NCBI RefSeq assembly: GCF_900582195.1
Contig: NZ_UTHA01000171.1
Span: 1 to 64,000, forward strand
DNA from: Pseudomonas viridiflava
GTDB lineage: Bacteria; Pseudomonadota; Gammaproteobacteria; Pseudomonadales; Pseudomonadaceae
DNA: 64,000 nt
Direction: 5' to 3'
The notes under the pieces were generated by a model. The model saw nothing but the letters and a program-made list of their open reading frames with translations. It searched no databases and was not told where the DNA came from. Shown here piece after piece: positions 26,328-35,244 of the stretch (position 1 is its first letter; every line of letters starts with the position of its first letter). The position numbers and the translations under genes were made by a program.

Positions 26328-26756
26328 TCAGCTCGTCGGTTGCCAGCGCCAGCCTTCCGGGTACCAGATCAAGTGATGGCTTGGATTCAACGCCCGTAGA
26401 AATGCCTGATCGTGGGAAACCACGACAATGGCTCCGGGAAAGATCTGCAAGGCTTGTTCGAAAGCTTGCACTGATGTCAGGTCCAGGTGATGGGTTGGCT
26501 CATCCAGCAGCAGTAATCGTGCTGGCGTCTGGCGGCACAATACCAACGCGAGGGCTGCCTTCAACCATTCTCCACCGCTGAGCGATGCGCACGGGCGGGT
26601 AACTCGCTGCGCGTCCAGTTGCAGATGAGCGAGGAAGTTGCGCAACTCACCTTCGCTCAAAGGCGTTTGCTGTGCCTGCAGTGTTGCGCCATTGGCGAAC
26701 TGAAAACCCAGTTGATTCAGGGTAACGAGTGCGGGCGTACGCGAGACGTGAGTCAT
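26328..26756 (-). pseudogene. ABC-F ATPase remnant, internally deleted
   Basis: The reading frame is 142 aa with a strong GGAGGTG site. The first 26 residues look like the normal N-terminus of an ABC-F protein (L-N-Q-L-G-F-Q-F-A-N-G). The sequence then jumps in frame to the far C-terminal part of a second ATPase domain: signature L-S-G-G-E, Walker B L-L-L-L-D-E-P-T and switch V-V-S-H-D. Both Walker A motifs, the linker and the entire first ATPase domain are absent, about 350-400 residues compared with typical family members. Two invariant positions are also altered: signature R is W (S-G-G-E-W) and D-E-P-T-N-H is D-E-P-T-H-H. It cannot bind ATP normally. Confidence 0.8.
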
Positions 26757-26900
26757 CGGCACCTCCAAAAAATGTCGTGAAAACTGACAAGCGCCGATCA
26801 CGGCGAGTCGCGATTACATTTTTAGAAGGCGGGGTTGTTCACGTCTGCGGTCGTCCGGAAGTGGGGAAGGTGGCTAACCTGGATGACGCCATGCAGCGGA

Positions 26901-27938
26901 TCAAGGTGCGTCGGTCATTTCGCTCATGCGCTCGAGAAACATCGCCAGCGCCACCTCCTCGGCACGCAGGCCCTGGCGCACACGTGGACGAGGCAGTTCG
27001 GCGAGGGCACCGAGCATGAATTTTTCCACCACCGCAGGGTGGATATAGCACTTGCGGCAAACTGCCGGCGTGTTGCCCAGCTGTTTGGCAACGCCTTTGA
27101 CCATCTCCACCACATGCCGTTTGGCCTCGGCCTCGGACTCCCATTGCAATTCGCGCAACACCGAAAGTGCCAAAGCGCTGCCCGCCCAGGTGCGGTAATC
27201 CTTGGCGGTGAAATCGGCGCCGGTCAGGGTTTGCAGGTACGCATTGACGTCGGAAGAACTGACGGTGTGCCGCTCACCGTTTTCATCCAGATACTGAAAC
27301 AGGTTCTGCCCGGGAATTTCCAGGCAACGCTTGATGATGCGCGCCAGGCGTCGATCCTTGACGGTGATCTGGTGTTCGATACCGCTTTTGCCACGGAACT
27401 GGAACAGGATCGCACTGCCGTTGACCTCGACATGGCGGCTGCGCAGGGTGGTCAGGCCGTAGGAGCGGTTGTCGCGGGCGTACTGGGTATTGCCGACCCG
27501 GATCAGCGTGGCGTCGAGCAGGGTGATCACCGTGGCCATGACTTTGTCGCGACTGAAACCGGGCGCAGCCAACAATGCTTCCAGTTGTTTGCGCAGTTTT
27601 GGCAACGCCAGACCGAACTCGCGCAGGCGCGAATACTTGTCGGCATCGCGCACCTCGCGCCAGCGCGCGTGATAACGATATTGCTTGCGGCCGCGGGCAT
27701 CACGGCCGGTAGCTTGCAGATGACCACGCGGATCCGGGCAGATCCATACGTCGGTATAGGCCGGTGGCACGGCGAGGGCATTGATGCGTTTGATTTCGTC
27801 GGCGTCGGTGATGCGCTGGCCTGACGGTTCGAAGTAGCAGAACTTGCCGCGCAGCTTCTTGCGGGTGATACCGGGCTGGGTGTCGTCGACGTAATGCAGG
27901 TCGGATGGCAGGTCGGCAGTCAGCACGGTGTCGGGCAT
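26901..27938 (-). CDS. DNA topoisomerase IB
   Basis: The 345-aa bacterial (poxvirus-type) type IB topoisomerase relaxes supercoils through a 3'-phosphotyrosine. The start is at M-P-D-T-V-L (AAAGGAA nine bases ahead). An N-terminal beta domain contains F-C-Y-F-E-P-S-G and I-N-A-L-A-V-P-P-A-Y. The catalytic domain has R-V-G-N-T-Q-Y, F-R-G-K-S-G, F-T-A-K-D-Y-R-T-W and the nucleophilic Tyr in C-R-K-C-Y-I-H-P. It is on the same strand as the modABC genes and starts 73 bases after modC. Confidence 0.92.
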   Translation of the reverse strand: MPDTVLTADLPSDLHYVDDTQPGITRKKLRGKFCYFEPSGQRITDADEIKRINALAVPPAYTDVWICPDPRGHLQATGRDARGRKQYRYHARWREVRDADKYSRLREFGLALPKLRKQLEALLAAPGFSRDKVMATVITLLDATLIRVGNTQYARDNRSYGLTTLRSRHVEVNGSAILFQFRGKSGIEHQITVKDRRLARIIKRCLEIPGQNLFQYLDENGERHTVSSSDVNAYLQTLTGADFTAKDYRTWAGSALALSVLRELQWESEAEAKRHVVEMVKGVAKQLGNTPAVCRKCYIHPAVVEKFMLGALAELPRPRVRQGLRAEEVALAMFLERMSEMTDAP

Positions 27939-28010
27939 GGCAGTTTCCTTTAATGGCGCGGCGGTGTGTAAAGCGATTGACCGCACGCCGATGCCGTGGT
28001 GCCGAATGAT

Positions 28011-29090
28011 TTAGGCGAGGACTGCGACCGCTTTGATCTGCGCCCACAAATGCTGGCCCGGGTGCACGCCCAATTGGTCCCGGGAGTAGCGAGTGATGCG
28101 CGCGACTAACGGGGTGCCGCCCGCATCGAGACGAATCAGCACGTGGGCAGCGTTGTCGGCCGATTGCTCACTGACCACGGTGACCGGCAGTCGATTGAGA
28201 ATGCTGCTGAACTCGCTGTTCTGCAGGCTCAGGCTGATGTCCCGGGCGTGCACTTTGCAGCGCAGCGTCTGGCCAACCTGCATCGGTGCATGTGTGACGC
28301 GAATGCTCATCTCGGTGGCCGGCAGTTGCAGACTCAGCAATTGATATTGCGCATCGTAGGCGCTGACCTGGCCTTCAATGATCACACCGGCGTCATCGCC
28401 CATTGCCATCGGCAAGTCCAGCCGCGCAAGGGTTTCACCGATCGGGCCGCTGGCCAGCGCTTTGCCTTCGCTGAGTAATACCAGATGGTCAGCCAGCCGC
28501 GCGACTTCGTCCTGCGCGTGGCTGACGTACAACAGCGGAATTTCCAGTTCGTCATGCAGGCGTTGCAGGTACGGCAGGATCTCCCGTTTGCGCTGACTGT
28601 CGAGGGCTGCCAGCGGTTCGTCCATCAGCAGCAGTTTCGGGCTGGTCAGCAGGGCACGAGCGATGCCGACGCGCTGGCGTTCGCCACCCGACAAATGCTG
28701 CGGGTGGCGTTCGAGCAAATGCCCGATCCCCAAGAGTTCAGTGGCCTGCGCCATGTCGACACGACGCTGCGACTTGGCGATGCGCTTGAGGCCGAATTGC
28801 AGATTGGCCAATACCGACAGGTGCGGAAACAGGCTGGCTTCCTGAAATACATAGCCGAGCGCGCGTTTGTGCGGCGGGACGAAAATGCCGTTGTCGCTGT
28901 CCTGCCAGACTTCGTCGTTGATCTGGATAAAACCCTGTTCGGCGCGTTCAAGGCCGGCAATGCAACGCAAGCAAGTGGTTTTGCCCGAGCCGGAATGCCC
29001 ATAAAGCGCAGTTACGCCACGTCCGGGCAAGTTCAGGTCGACATCAAGGCTGAAGCCCGTATAGGCCCGTTTCAAACGTACATCAATCAT
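28011..29090 (-). CDS. modC: Molybdate ABC importer ATP-binding protein
   Basis: The 359-aa ATPase of the molybdate importer has Walker A G-H-S-G-S-G-K-T near residue 31, signature H-L-S-G-G-E-R-Q-R, Walker B L-L-M-D-E-P-L and switch Y-V-S-H. The C-terminal 100 residues form a Mop/TOBE-like molybdate-binding domain (V-H-A-R-D-I-S-L-S and R-L-D-A-G-G-T-P-L-V-A-R-I-T). It is the last gene of modABC, four bases after modB. Confidence 0.95.
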   Translation of the reverse strand: MIDVRLKRAYTGFSLDVDLNLPGRGVTALYGHSGSGKTTCLRCIAGLERAEQGFIQINDEVWQDSDNGIFVPPHKRALGYVFQEASLFPHLSVLANLQFGLKRIAKSQRRVDMAQATELLGIGHLLERHPQHLSGGERQRVGIARALLTSPKLLLMDEPLAALDSQRKREILPYLQRLHDELEIPLLYVSHAQDEVARLADHLVLLSEGKALASGPIGETLARLDLPMAMGDDAGVIIEGQVSAYDAQYQLLSLQLPATEMSIRVTHAPMQVGQTLRCKVHARDISLSLQNSEFSSILNRLPVTVVSEQSADNAAHVLIRLDAGGTPLVARITRYSRDQLGVHPGQHLWAQIKAVAVLA

Positions 29091-29093
29091 CGA

Positions 29094-29774
29094 TCAGCTC
29101 CAGCCTGCGCGGGTTTTGCGGCTGGAGTACAGCGCCAGCAACACCAGAAACGAGAACGCCAGCATCGCCCCGGCCAGCCAATGGGCCTGCGCGTATTCCA
29201 GCGCTTCGACGTGGTCATAGATTTGTACGGAGACCACGCGGGTCTTGTCGGGAATATTGCCGCCGATCATCAGCACCACGCCGAACTCACCGACGGTATG
29301 GGCGAAGCCGAGGATCGCCGCTGTGATAAAACCAGGGCGCGCCAGTGGCAGAATTACGCTGAAAAAAGTGTCCCACGGATTGGCGCGCAAGGTCGCGGCG
29401 ACTTCCAGTGGGCGGGTACCGATCGCCGAAAACGCGTTTTGCAACGGCTGCACCACGAACGGCATGGAATAGATCACCGAACCAATCACCAGCCCGGTGA
29501 AGCTGAACGTCAAAGTGCCCAGCCCCAGCCATTGAGTGAATTGGCCGAGAAAACCGTGCGGCCCCATCATCAGTAACAGATAGAACCCGATTACGGTCGG
29601 TGGCAGTACGAGGGGCAGGGCGACGATCGCGCCGATCGGGCCGCGCAACCACGAACGGGTGCGCGACAGCCACAGGGCGATCGGAGTGCCGATCACCAGC
29701 AGAATTGCGGTGGTCAGGGACGCCAGTTTCAGGGTCAACCAGATCGCCGCGAAATCGGCACTCGTCAGCGACAT
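29094..29774 (-). CDS. modB: Molybdate ABC importer permease
   Basis: The 226-aa inner-membrane permease has five to six hydrophobic helices. It carries the ModB signature L-P-L-V-L-P-P-T-V-I-G-F-Y-L-L near residue 53 and an EAA loop E-V-A-A-T-L-R-A-N-P-W. The ATG immediately follows the modA stop (TAA-ATG), so translation is coupled. Confidence 0.95.
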   Translation of the reverse strand: MSLTSADFAAIWLTLKLASLTTAILLVIGTPIALWLSRTRSWLRGPIGAIVALPLVLPPTVIGFYLLLMMGPHGFLGQFTQWLGLGTLTFSFTGLVIGSVIYSMPFVVQPLQNAFSAIGTRPLEVAATLRANPWDTFFSVILPLARPGFITAAILGFAHTVGEFGVVLMIGGNIPDKTRVVSVQIYDHVEALEYAQAHWLAGAMLAFSFLVLLALYSSRKTRAGWS

Positions 29775-30539
29775 TTACTGGTATCCGTAGGATTTGATCA
29801 CCGCAGCGGCTTTCGGGCCTTTGAGGTATTCGACCAGTGCTTTGGCGGCGGCATTGTCCTTGCCTTTGTTCAGAATGACGGCGTCCTGTTTGATCGGGTC
29901 ATGCAGGCTCGCAGGGACTATCCACGCCGAACCGCCGCTGACTTTGCCGTCCTTGTAGATCTGCGACAGGGCGACAAAACCCAGCTCAGCGTTGCCGGTC
30001 GAGACGAACTGGTAAGCCTGAGTGATGTTCTGGCCTTCAACGATCCTGGCTTTGGTGGCCTCGGTGAGTTTGAGTTTTTCCAGCACTTGCGTGGCTGCCA
30101 GACCGTAGGGCGCAGCTTTCGGGTTGGCGATGGACAGGTGCCGATACTCGTTGTTTTTCAGCACCTCGCCTTTGGCATCGACATAACCTTCTTTCGCCGA
30201 CCACAGCGCCAGGGTGCCGACGGCATAGGTGAAGCGTGAGCCTTTGACGGTGTCGCCTTCTTTTTCAAGTTTCTCCGGGGTGGTGTCGTCAGCGGAGAGG
30301 AACACTTCGAACGGCGCACCGTTTTTGATCTGGGTGTAGAACTGGCCAGTGGCGCCATAAGCTGCAACCAGTTTGTGCCCGGTGTCTTTTTCAAAATCGG
30401 CGGCGATGGCCTGGATCGGCGCGGTGAAGTTGGCTGCAACAGCTACCTGTACTTCATCAGCCTGAGCCGCGCTGACGGCGAAGACCGCGAGCAAAGAGGC
30501 CAGGCAGGAGGGGGCAAAGCGTGAGGCACGAATGGTCAT
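29775..30539 (-). CDS. modA: Molybdate ABC importer periplasmic binding protein
   Basis: The 254-aa protein has a signal peptide ending near A-A-Q-A (residue 27). The mature protein begins D-E-V-Q-V-A-V-A-A-N-F, the ModA hallmark, and contains G-A-T-G-Q-F-Y-T-Q-I-K-N-G-A-P, which supplies oxyanion-contact residues. It binds molybdate or tungstate in the periplasm. A ModE-type palindrome lies about 75 bases upstream of the ATG, so the operon is probably repressed by molybdate-loaded ModE. No modE gene is in the window. Confidence 0.95.
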   Translation of the reverse strand: MTIRASRFAPSCLASLLAVFAVSAAQADEVQVAVAANFTAPIQAIAADFEKDTGHKLVAAYGATGQFYTQIKNGAPFEVFLSADDTTPEKLEKEGDTVKGSRFTYAVGTLALWSAKEGYVDAKGEVLKNNEYRHLSIANPKAAPYGLAATQVLEKLKLTEATKARIVEGQNITQAYQFVSTGNAELGFVALSQIYKDGKVSGGSAWIVPASLHDPIKQDAVILNKGKDNAAAKALVEYLKGPKAAAVIKSYGYQ

Positions 30540-30612
30540 GTAACAGCTCCGTTATTGGCTGATGCAGAGGCAGCTATTGTCGGGGTGGACTGCGCCGATG
30601 CGCGAGGGCGAA

Positions 30613-30640
30613 TTCGCTATATAACGAAATATATAGCGAA
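30613..30640. promoter_or_regulatory. ModE-type operator
   Basis: A perfect palindrome TTCGCTATAT-N8-ATATAGCGAA, upstream of modA, matches the CGNTATAT-spacer-ATATNGCG design of known ModE sites. Confidence 0.8.
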
Positions 30641-30671
30641 ATGCCGCCAAACAGGAAGTGTCGGTTAACAT

Positions 30672-30701
30672 CAGCGTGAGGACGTCTGAATCCTCACGCT
30701 G
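30672..30701 (-). terminator. Hairpin after nitronate monooxygenase gene
   Basis: A CAGCGTGAGGA/TCCTCACGCTG stem lies eight bases beyond the stop on the minus strand. The following sequence has only a weak T content (ATGTTAACC), so it may terminate inefficiently. Confidence 0.55.
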
Positions 30702-30708
30702 CCTGACC

Positions 30709-31773
30709 TCAATGACGAGTGAGCTTTGCCAGCGCACCTTCGGCCAATTGTCGAGTCAGTTCAGCGCTACCGAGGTCTTTGCCCAAGGTGAATGCCTGAC
30801 CGGCCCAGAGATTGGCAAACTCTGCTTCGTTGATTGCTCGCAACGGCATCAGCGCCCCGCCGGCCAACGGGAACGCCGGTGCTTTCGGCGACATCGGTCC
30901 CAGCTCACGCATGGCGCGGTTGAGAATGCCCCGTGCCGGCCGCCCGGTGAAAATATTGGTGACCGCCGTTTCGCTTTCCTTGGCGGTGCGCAATGCTTTG
31001 TGGTGAGCGGCGCTGACTTTGGCTTCCGGCGTGAACAGATAGGCGGTGCCGATCTGGACCGCCGATGCGCCCAATACGAGTGCCGCCGCCACGCCGCGTG
31101 CATCGGCAATGGCCCCGGCGGCAATCACCGGCACTTTCACCGCATCGACTATCTGCGGCACCAAGGCAAACGTGCCGACCTGACTGCTCAGATCATCACT
31201 GAGAAACATGCCACGATGGCCGCCAGCCTCGTAGCCCATGGCGATAATCGCGTCGCAGCCGTGCTGTTCCAGCCAGATCGCTTCATCGACAGTGGTGGCC
31301 GAGGAGATGATTTTCGCTCCGGTTGCCTTGACCCGATCAAGCAGGGATTTCTCTGGCAGACCGAAATGGAAACTGACGACCTCAGGGCGAAATTCTTCCA
31401 GTACCTCGCAGGCTGCCGCATCGAACGGTGCCCGGTTGGAGACTGGCGTCGGTGCATCGAAATCGGCGCCCAGTTCGCGGTAATACGGTTCCAGCAGATG
31501 CTTCCAGTCACGCGCACGTTGCTCATCGGCCGTCGGGGGCTGGTGGCAGAAGAAATTCACGTTGAACGGATTCCTCGTGTGTTGGCGAATGGTTGTCAGC
31601 TCTTCGCGCAATTGCTCGATGCTCAGCATGGCTGCCGGCATCGATCCCAGGCCACCGGCGTTGCATACCGCGATGACCATGGACGAATTCGTCGCACCGG
31701 CCATCGGGCCCTGGATGATCGGCAACTCGATGCCGAGCAGATCAAGAATGCGGGTATCTGGCCATTGGCTCAT
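30709..31773 (-). CDS. Nitronate monooxygenase (2-nitropropane dioxygenase family)
   Basis: The 354-aa FMN-dependent TIM-barrel enzyme of the NMO family oxidises alkyl nitronates. The N-terminal I-I-Q-G-P-M-A-G-A matches the FMN-phosphate/substrate motif. V-S-F-H-F-G-L and A-M-G-Y-E-A-G-G-H-R-G are further class I signatures, including the catalytic His region. No signal peptide is present. It is a single-gene unit divergent from the AcuI-like reductase gene. The 310 bases between them show no further gene or clear element. Confidence 0.85.
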   Translation of the reverse strand: MSQWPDTRILDLLGIELPIIQGPMAGATNSSMVIAVCNAGGLGSMPAAMLSIEQLREELTTIRQHTRNPFNVNFFCHQPPTADEQRARDWKHLLEPYYRELGADFDAPTPVSNRAPFDAAACEVLEEFRPEVVSFHFGLPEKSLLDRVKATGAKIISSATTVDEAIWLEQHGCDAIIAMGYEAGGHRGMFLSDDLSSQVGTFALVPQIVDAVKVPVIAAGAIADARGVAAALVLGASAVQIGTAYLFTPEAKVSAAHHKALRTAKESETAVTNIFTGRPARGILNRAMRELGPMSPKAPAFPLAGGALMPLRAINEAEFANLWAGQAFTLGKDLGSAELTRQLAEGALAKLTRH

Positions 31774-32083
31774 GAAGCTGTTCTCCGAACGAGGTAGCGG
31801 GCAGGGACGGCAGATCCGGTTTTTAACAGCAAAAGCCGATCCGCAGCCAGTTCGAAATTCAGAACAACCTGTGCAGTTTTTCAGCGTTGGTGTAATCCGC
31901 CTCCGCCGCCGAGCGAGTGATTGATGAATGGCGAGGAGTGGTGACTATTGTTGGTGCGCTGGTTGCCCCCCCCGGCACGGAGCTGGTCGCTACCCGCCGA
32001 TTGGCGCAAAGTCGAATGTGGCAGGGTGTTGCGATGTGGTATTTCAAGGCACGATATTCTGAAAACAGTCATGCGAGGCAGTC

Positions 32084-33067
32084 ATGTTCAACGCCATTGT
32101 GATCGACAAAGACGACAGCGGTTACCGCGCCAACCTGCAACAGGTCAACGAAGAGCAATTGCCCGAAGGCGATGTCACCGTGGCCGTCGCGTACAGCACG
32201 CTGAACTTCAAGGACGCTCTGGCGATTACCGGCAGCAGTCCGGTGGTTCGCAAGTTTCCGATGGTGCCGGGGATCGATCTGGCGGGCACCGTGGAAGCCA
32301 GCTCACACCCCGACTATAAGGTGGGGGATCAAGTGCTGCTCAATGGCTGGGGTGTCGGCGAGAATCACTGGGGCGGTCTGGCGCAGAAGGCGCGGCTCAA
32401 TGGCGACTGGCTGATCCCATTGCCCAAAGCCTTCACGGCGGCGCAAGCCATGGCCATTGGTACGGCTGGCTATACGGCGATGCTGTGCATTCTGGCCCTC
32501 GAGCGGAATGGCGTGACGCCGGATCAGGGTGAAGTGCTGGTGACGGGCGCCAATGGTGGCGTCGGCAGTTTTGCCATCGCTCTGCTGAGCAAGCTCGGCT
32601 ATCGCGTCGTCGCGTCCACCGGGCGGGTCTCCGAGCACGAATATCTGCAGCAGTTGGGTGCCGGCGAAATCATTGACCGTGCTGAGTTATCAGCGCCCGG
32701 CAAACCACTGGCCAAAGAGCGTTGGGCAGCGGTAATCGATTCGGTTGGCAGTCACACACTGGCCAATGCCTGCGCCAGCACTCGCGCCGAAGGCACCGTT
32801 GCCGCTTGCGGTCTGGCGCAAGGCATGGATTTCCCCGCTTCAGTGGCACCGTTCATTTTGCGTGGCGTGACCCTGGCCGGTATCAACAGCGTGACTCAGC
32901 CCAAGGCGCGCCGCCTGGAAGCGTGGGGTCGTCTGGCCAAGGATCTGGATTTCTCCTTGCTGGCATTGATCAGTCATGAAATCGGCCTGAGTGAAGCCAT
33001 CGATGCGGCGCCGGAATTGCTCGCCGGGCAACTACGCGGACGGGTCGTGGTGGACGTCAATCGCTAA
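32084..33067 (+). CDS. acuI: AcuI/YhdH-type acryloyl-CoA reductase (MDR family)
   Basis: The 327-aa zinc-independent medium-chain reductase has S-T-L-N-F-K-D-A-L near residue 40 and G-I-D-L-A-G-T-V. The nucleotide-binding motif is V-T-G-A-N-G-G-V-G-S (about 151-160), and G-W-G-V-G-E-N-H-W-G-G is also present. These are the motifs of E. coli YhdH and AcuI, which reduce acryloyl-CoA to propionyl-CoA with NADPH and so detoxify it. It shares a four-base overlap of stop codons with the convergent ada gene. AcuI identity over other YhdH members is inferred. Confidence 0.85.
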   Translation: MFNAIVIDKDDSGYRANLQQVNEEQLPEGDVTVAVAYSTLNFKDALAITGSSPVVRKFPMVPGIDLAGTVEASSHPDYKVGDQVLLNGWGVGENHWGGLAQKARLNGDWLIPLPKAFTAAQAMAIGTAGYTAMLCILALERNGVTPDQGEVLVTGANGGVGSFAIALLSKLGYRVVASTGRVSEHEYLQQLGAGEIIDRAELSAPGKPLAKERWAAVIDSVGSHTLANACASTRAEGTVAACGLAQGMDFPASVAPFILRGVTLAGINSVTQPKARRLEAWGRLAKDLDFSLLALISHEIGLSEAIDAAPELLAGQLRGRVVVDVNR

Positions 33068-34131
33068 GGCTGCGTCTCGCGTTCCAGCAACTGACGCTTG
33101 CGCTCCACCCCCCAGCGATAGCCCGAAAGATTGCCATCGCTGCGCACCACGCGGTGGCACGGGATCGCCACCGCCAAACGGTTAGCCCCGCAAGCCTGAG
33201 CCACTGCGCGCATGGAAGTCGGTGCGCCGATGCACCGGGCGATCTCGGCGTAGCTGACGGTACGACCCACCGGGATCTCCCGCAGTGCCTGCCACACGCG
33301 TTCCTGAAACGCAGTACCGCGAATGTCCAGCGGCAGATCCAGGCCAAGCGCCGGGGCTTCGATAAACCCCACGACCTCGGCGATCAGTTGCTCGAACCCG
33401 GCATCGGCGCCGATCAGGTTGGCTTCGCGAAACTGATCCTGCAGATCGCACACCAGTTGATGCGGATCGTCACCGAGCAGAATCGCGCACACCCCGCGCT
33501 CGCTTTGCGCCACCAGAATCGCTCCGAGTGAGCATTGACCGACGGCGAAACGGATGTCGTTGTTCTTTCCCGCCGCGCGGTAGTCAGCGGGTTTCATGCC
33601 CAGCACGTGATCCGCTGATTCATAGAAGCGGCTGTTGGAATTGAAGCCCGCGTCGTACAGCGCATCCGTCACCGAGCCGCCGTCAGCCAGGCGTTCACGG
33701 ACTTTGCGCGAGCGATGGGCTGTCGCATAGCCTTTGGGCGTCAACCCCGTCGCGGTTTTGAACACGCGATGGAAATGAAACGGACTCAGGCCAGCGGTTT
33801 GCGCCAGTTCGTTGAGCGCCGGCAACGTCTCGGCGGATTCGATATGGCGGCAGGCAATCGCAACAGTTGCGGCATGTTGCGCGGCCACATCACTTTGATC
33901 TTTGCTGGCACGCTTGCTCGGCCGATAGCCGGCGGCTTCGGCTTGTTCGGCGGTATCGAAAAACTCGACGTTCTGCGGTTTCGGCAGGCGTGAGAGGCTG
34001 CTCGGGCGGCAGTAAACACCAGTGGTTCTCACCGCGTAGACAAACTGCCCGTCCGCCTGTGGATCTCGCGCCAGCACGGCGGCCCAGCGTGGATCGTTTT
34101 CGGTCTTGAAGGGAGGAGAAAGCGTTTTCAT
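33064..34131 (-). CDS. ada: Ada-type O6-methylguanine-DNA methyltransferase/AraC regulator with degenerate zinc site
   Basis: The 355-aa protein has full Ada architecture: an N-terminal Ada_Zn-binding-like domain (1-80), an AraC helix-turn-helix (about 85-185) and a C-terminal methyltransferase with acceptor Cys325 in P-C-H-R-V. In E. coli Ada four Cys (38, 42, 69, 72) bind zinc and Cys38 takes methyl from phosphotriesters. Here only the first is kept (Cys41 in V-Y-C-R-P-S). The others are Ser45, Ser72 and Ala75. Guanine repair should be intact, but the methylphosphotriester switch is probably lost or altered. It lies 87 bases downstream of alkB on the same strand. Confidence 0.88.
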   Translation of the reverse strand: MKTLSPPFKTENDPRWAAVLARDPQADGQFVYAVRTTGVYCRPSSLSRLPKPQNVEFFDTAEQAEAAGYRPSKRASKDQSDVAAQHAATVAIACRHIESAETLPALNELAQTAGLSPFHFHRVFKTATGLTPKGYATAHRSRKVRERLADGGSVTDALYDAGFNSNSRFYESADHVLGMKPADYRAAGKNNDIRFAVGQCSLGAILVAQSERGVCAILLGDDPHQLVCDLQDQFREANLIGADAGFEQLIAEVVGFIEAPALGLDLPLDIRGTAFQERVWQALREIPVGRTVSYAEIARCIGAPTSMRAVAQACGANRLAVAIPCHRVVRSDGNLSGYRWGVERKRQLLERETQP

Positions 34132-34218
34132 GATGGTTTGTCCGTTGACCTGTTCGATTCAGGTTAACCAGCGGCGCAAGGCGCCACACTCCGAGCCTTG
34201 CGGTCAAACTTTTGCAGG

Positions 34219-34884
34219 TTATCCGGCCACGCGAAAGGTCAGATTGATCCGCTGTTCACCCAGGCGCGGATGCCGACCCTGCTTGATCGGTAACACACCG
34301 TGATAACGCAAGCGATCAACACCACCCCAGACCACCATGTCGCCATGCAGCAAGGCAATGCGCTGGCTCTTGTCGCTGCGACTGAAACCGCCGAAGAGGA
34401 ACATGGCCGGTAACCCCAGTGACAGCGAAACGATCGGCGCACTGTAGGCTTTTTCGTCTTTGTCCTGATGCAATGACATCTTGGCGCCGGGGACGTAACG
34501 GTTGATCAGGCAGGAATCGGCATTGAAGTCGGTAAATCCGGCTTGCGCCGCTGCCGAGCGCGCCAGCGCCGAGAAGACGTCCGGCATCGCTGGCCATGGC
34601 AAATCACTGAGCGGGTCGACGCTTGAATAACGATAACCGCGGCGATCGGTGATCCAGCCCAAAGGCCCGCAACTGCTGGTGCCCACCGACATGCTGAAAC
34701 CGCCCGGCGTGACCATGTGGCGCAACGGCGCTGCGACAAGAATTGCATCCAGCGCCGGCAGAACTTGCTCGATCAGCGGCAAGGCAAAACCATGCAGCAC
34801 CCACGATTGTTCGCCAATCTGTTCGGTGCGGGGGCGTTGCTCGGGTTCATGATCGGTGAACAGATCGAAAGTGTTCGGTTGCAT
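34219..34884 (-). CDS. alkB: Alpha-ketoglutarate-dependent DNA dealkylase AlkB
   Basis: The 221-aa Fe(II)/2-oxoglutarate dioxygenase removes methyl groups from N1-methyladenine and N3-methylcytosine. The iron ligands are His139 and Asp141 (L-H-Q-D) and distal His195 (R-Y-H-G). The C-terminal R-I-N-L-T-F-R holds the 2-oxoglutarate-binding arginines. N-R-Y-V-P-G-A-K-M-S-L-H-Q-D is a near-canonical AlkB stretch. It is paired with ada as an alkylation-repair unit. Confidence 0.95.
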   Translation of the reverse strand: MQPNTFDLFTDHEPEQRPRTEQIGEQSWVLHGFALPLIEQVLPALDAILVAAPLRHMVTPGGFSMSVGTSSCGPLGWITDRRGYRYSSVDPLSDLPWPAMPDVFSALARSAAAQAGFTDFNADSCLINRYVPGAKMSLHQDKDEKAYSAPIVSLSLGLPAMFLFGGFSRSDKSQRIALLHGDMVVWGGVDRLRYHGVLPIKQGRHPRLGEQRINLTFRVAG

Positions 34885-35039
34885 GCTGGTCAGCTTGCGT
34901 CGTGAAAGGTGATGCCTAGGGTATGCCTTTTTCCGCTGTGCAGGCGACTGACGCCGTGACGCAGGGTCGAAGCAGTCAGTCTGGGTCAGTCCTCGCGACA
35001 GAGCACTCCGCCGCTTGTGGCCGAATTCGCTATCGCGTC

Positions 35040-35216
35040 TTACAGTGCTTTGCTGACGGCGATTTCGCTGATCACATCGTTGCTCTGGCCGTGAAGCGCA
35101 TCCAGAGCAGCCTTTGCTTCTTCTTCAGTGCCGTTTTCCAGCTGCGCGAACTCGAAGCGGCGTTCACCGTTGAGTTTGTACTTGATGACGTATTTGGTCG
35201 TTTGGGCCACGGTCAT
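35040..35216 (-). CDS. Small hypothetical protein (58 aa)
   Basis: The 58-codon ORF, beginning M-T-V-A-Q-T-T-K-Y-V-I-K-Y-K, has AAAGGA six bases before ATG. It looks like a small two-strand/one-helix cytosolic protein: an alternating hydrophobic start, a charged E-N-G-T-E-E-E-A-K-A-A-L-D-A-L helix and a final I-S-E-I-A-V-S-K-A-L. It starts 28 bases after the DUF1883-like gene and probably shares its transcript. The function is unknown. Confidence 0.65.
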   Translation of the reverse strand: MTVAQTTKYVIKYKLNGERRFEFAQLENGTEEEAKAALDALHGQSNDVISEIAVSKAL

Positions 35217-35244
35217 GCATTCCTTTCTGGTTGAGCGACGTGTC

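Noticed and set aside
31774..32083. Possible short genes between nitronate monooxygenase and acuI
   Set aside because: Short frames exist but lack ribosome-binding sites or recognisable composition. The region is treated as a divergent promoter region.
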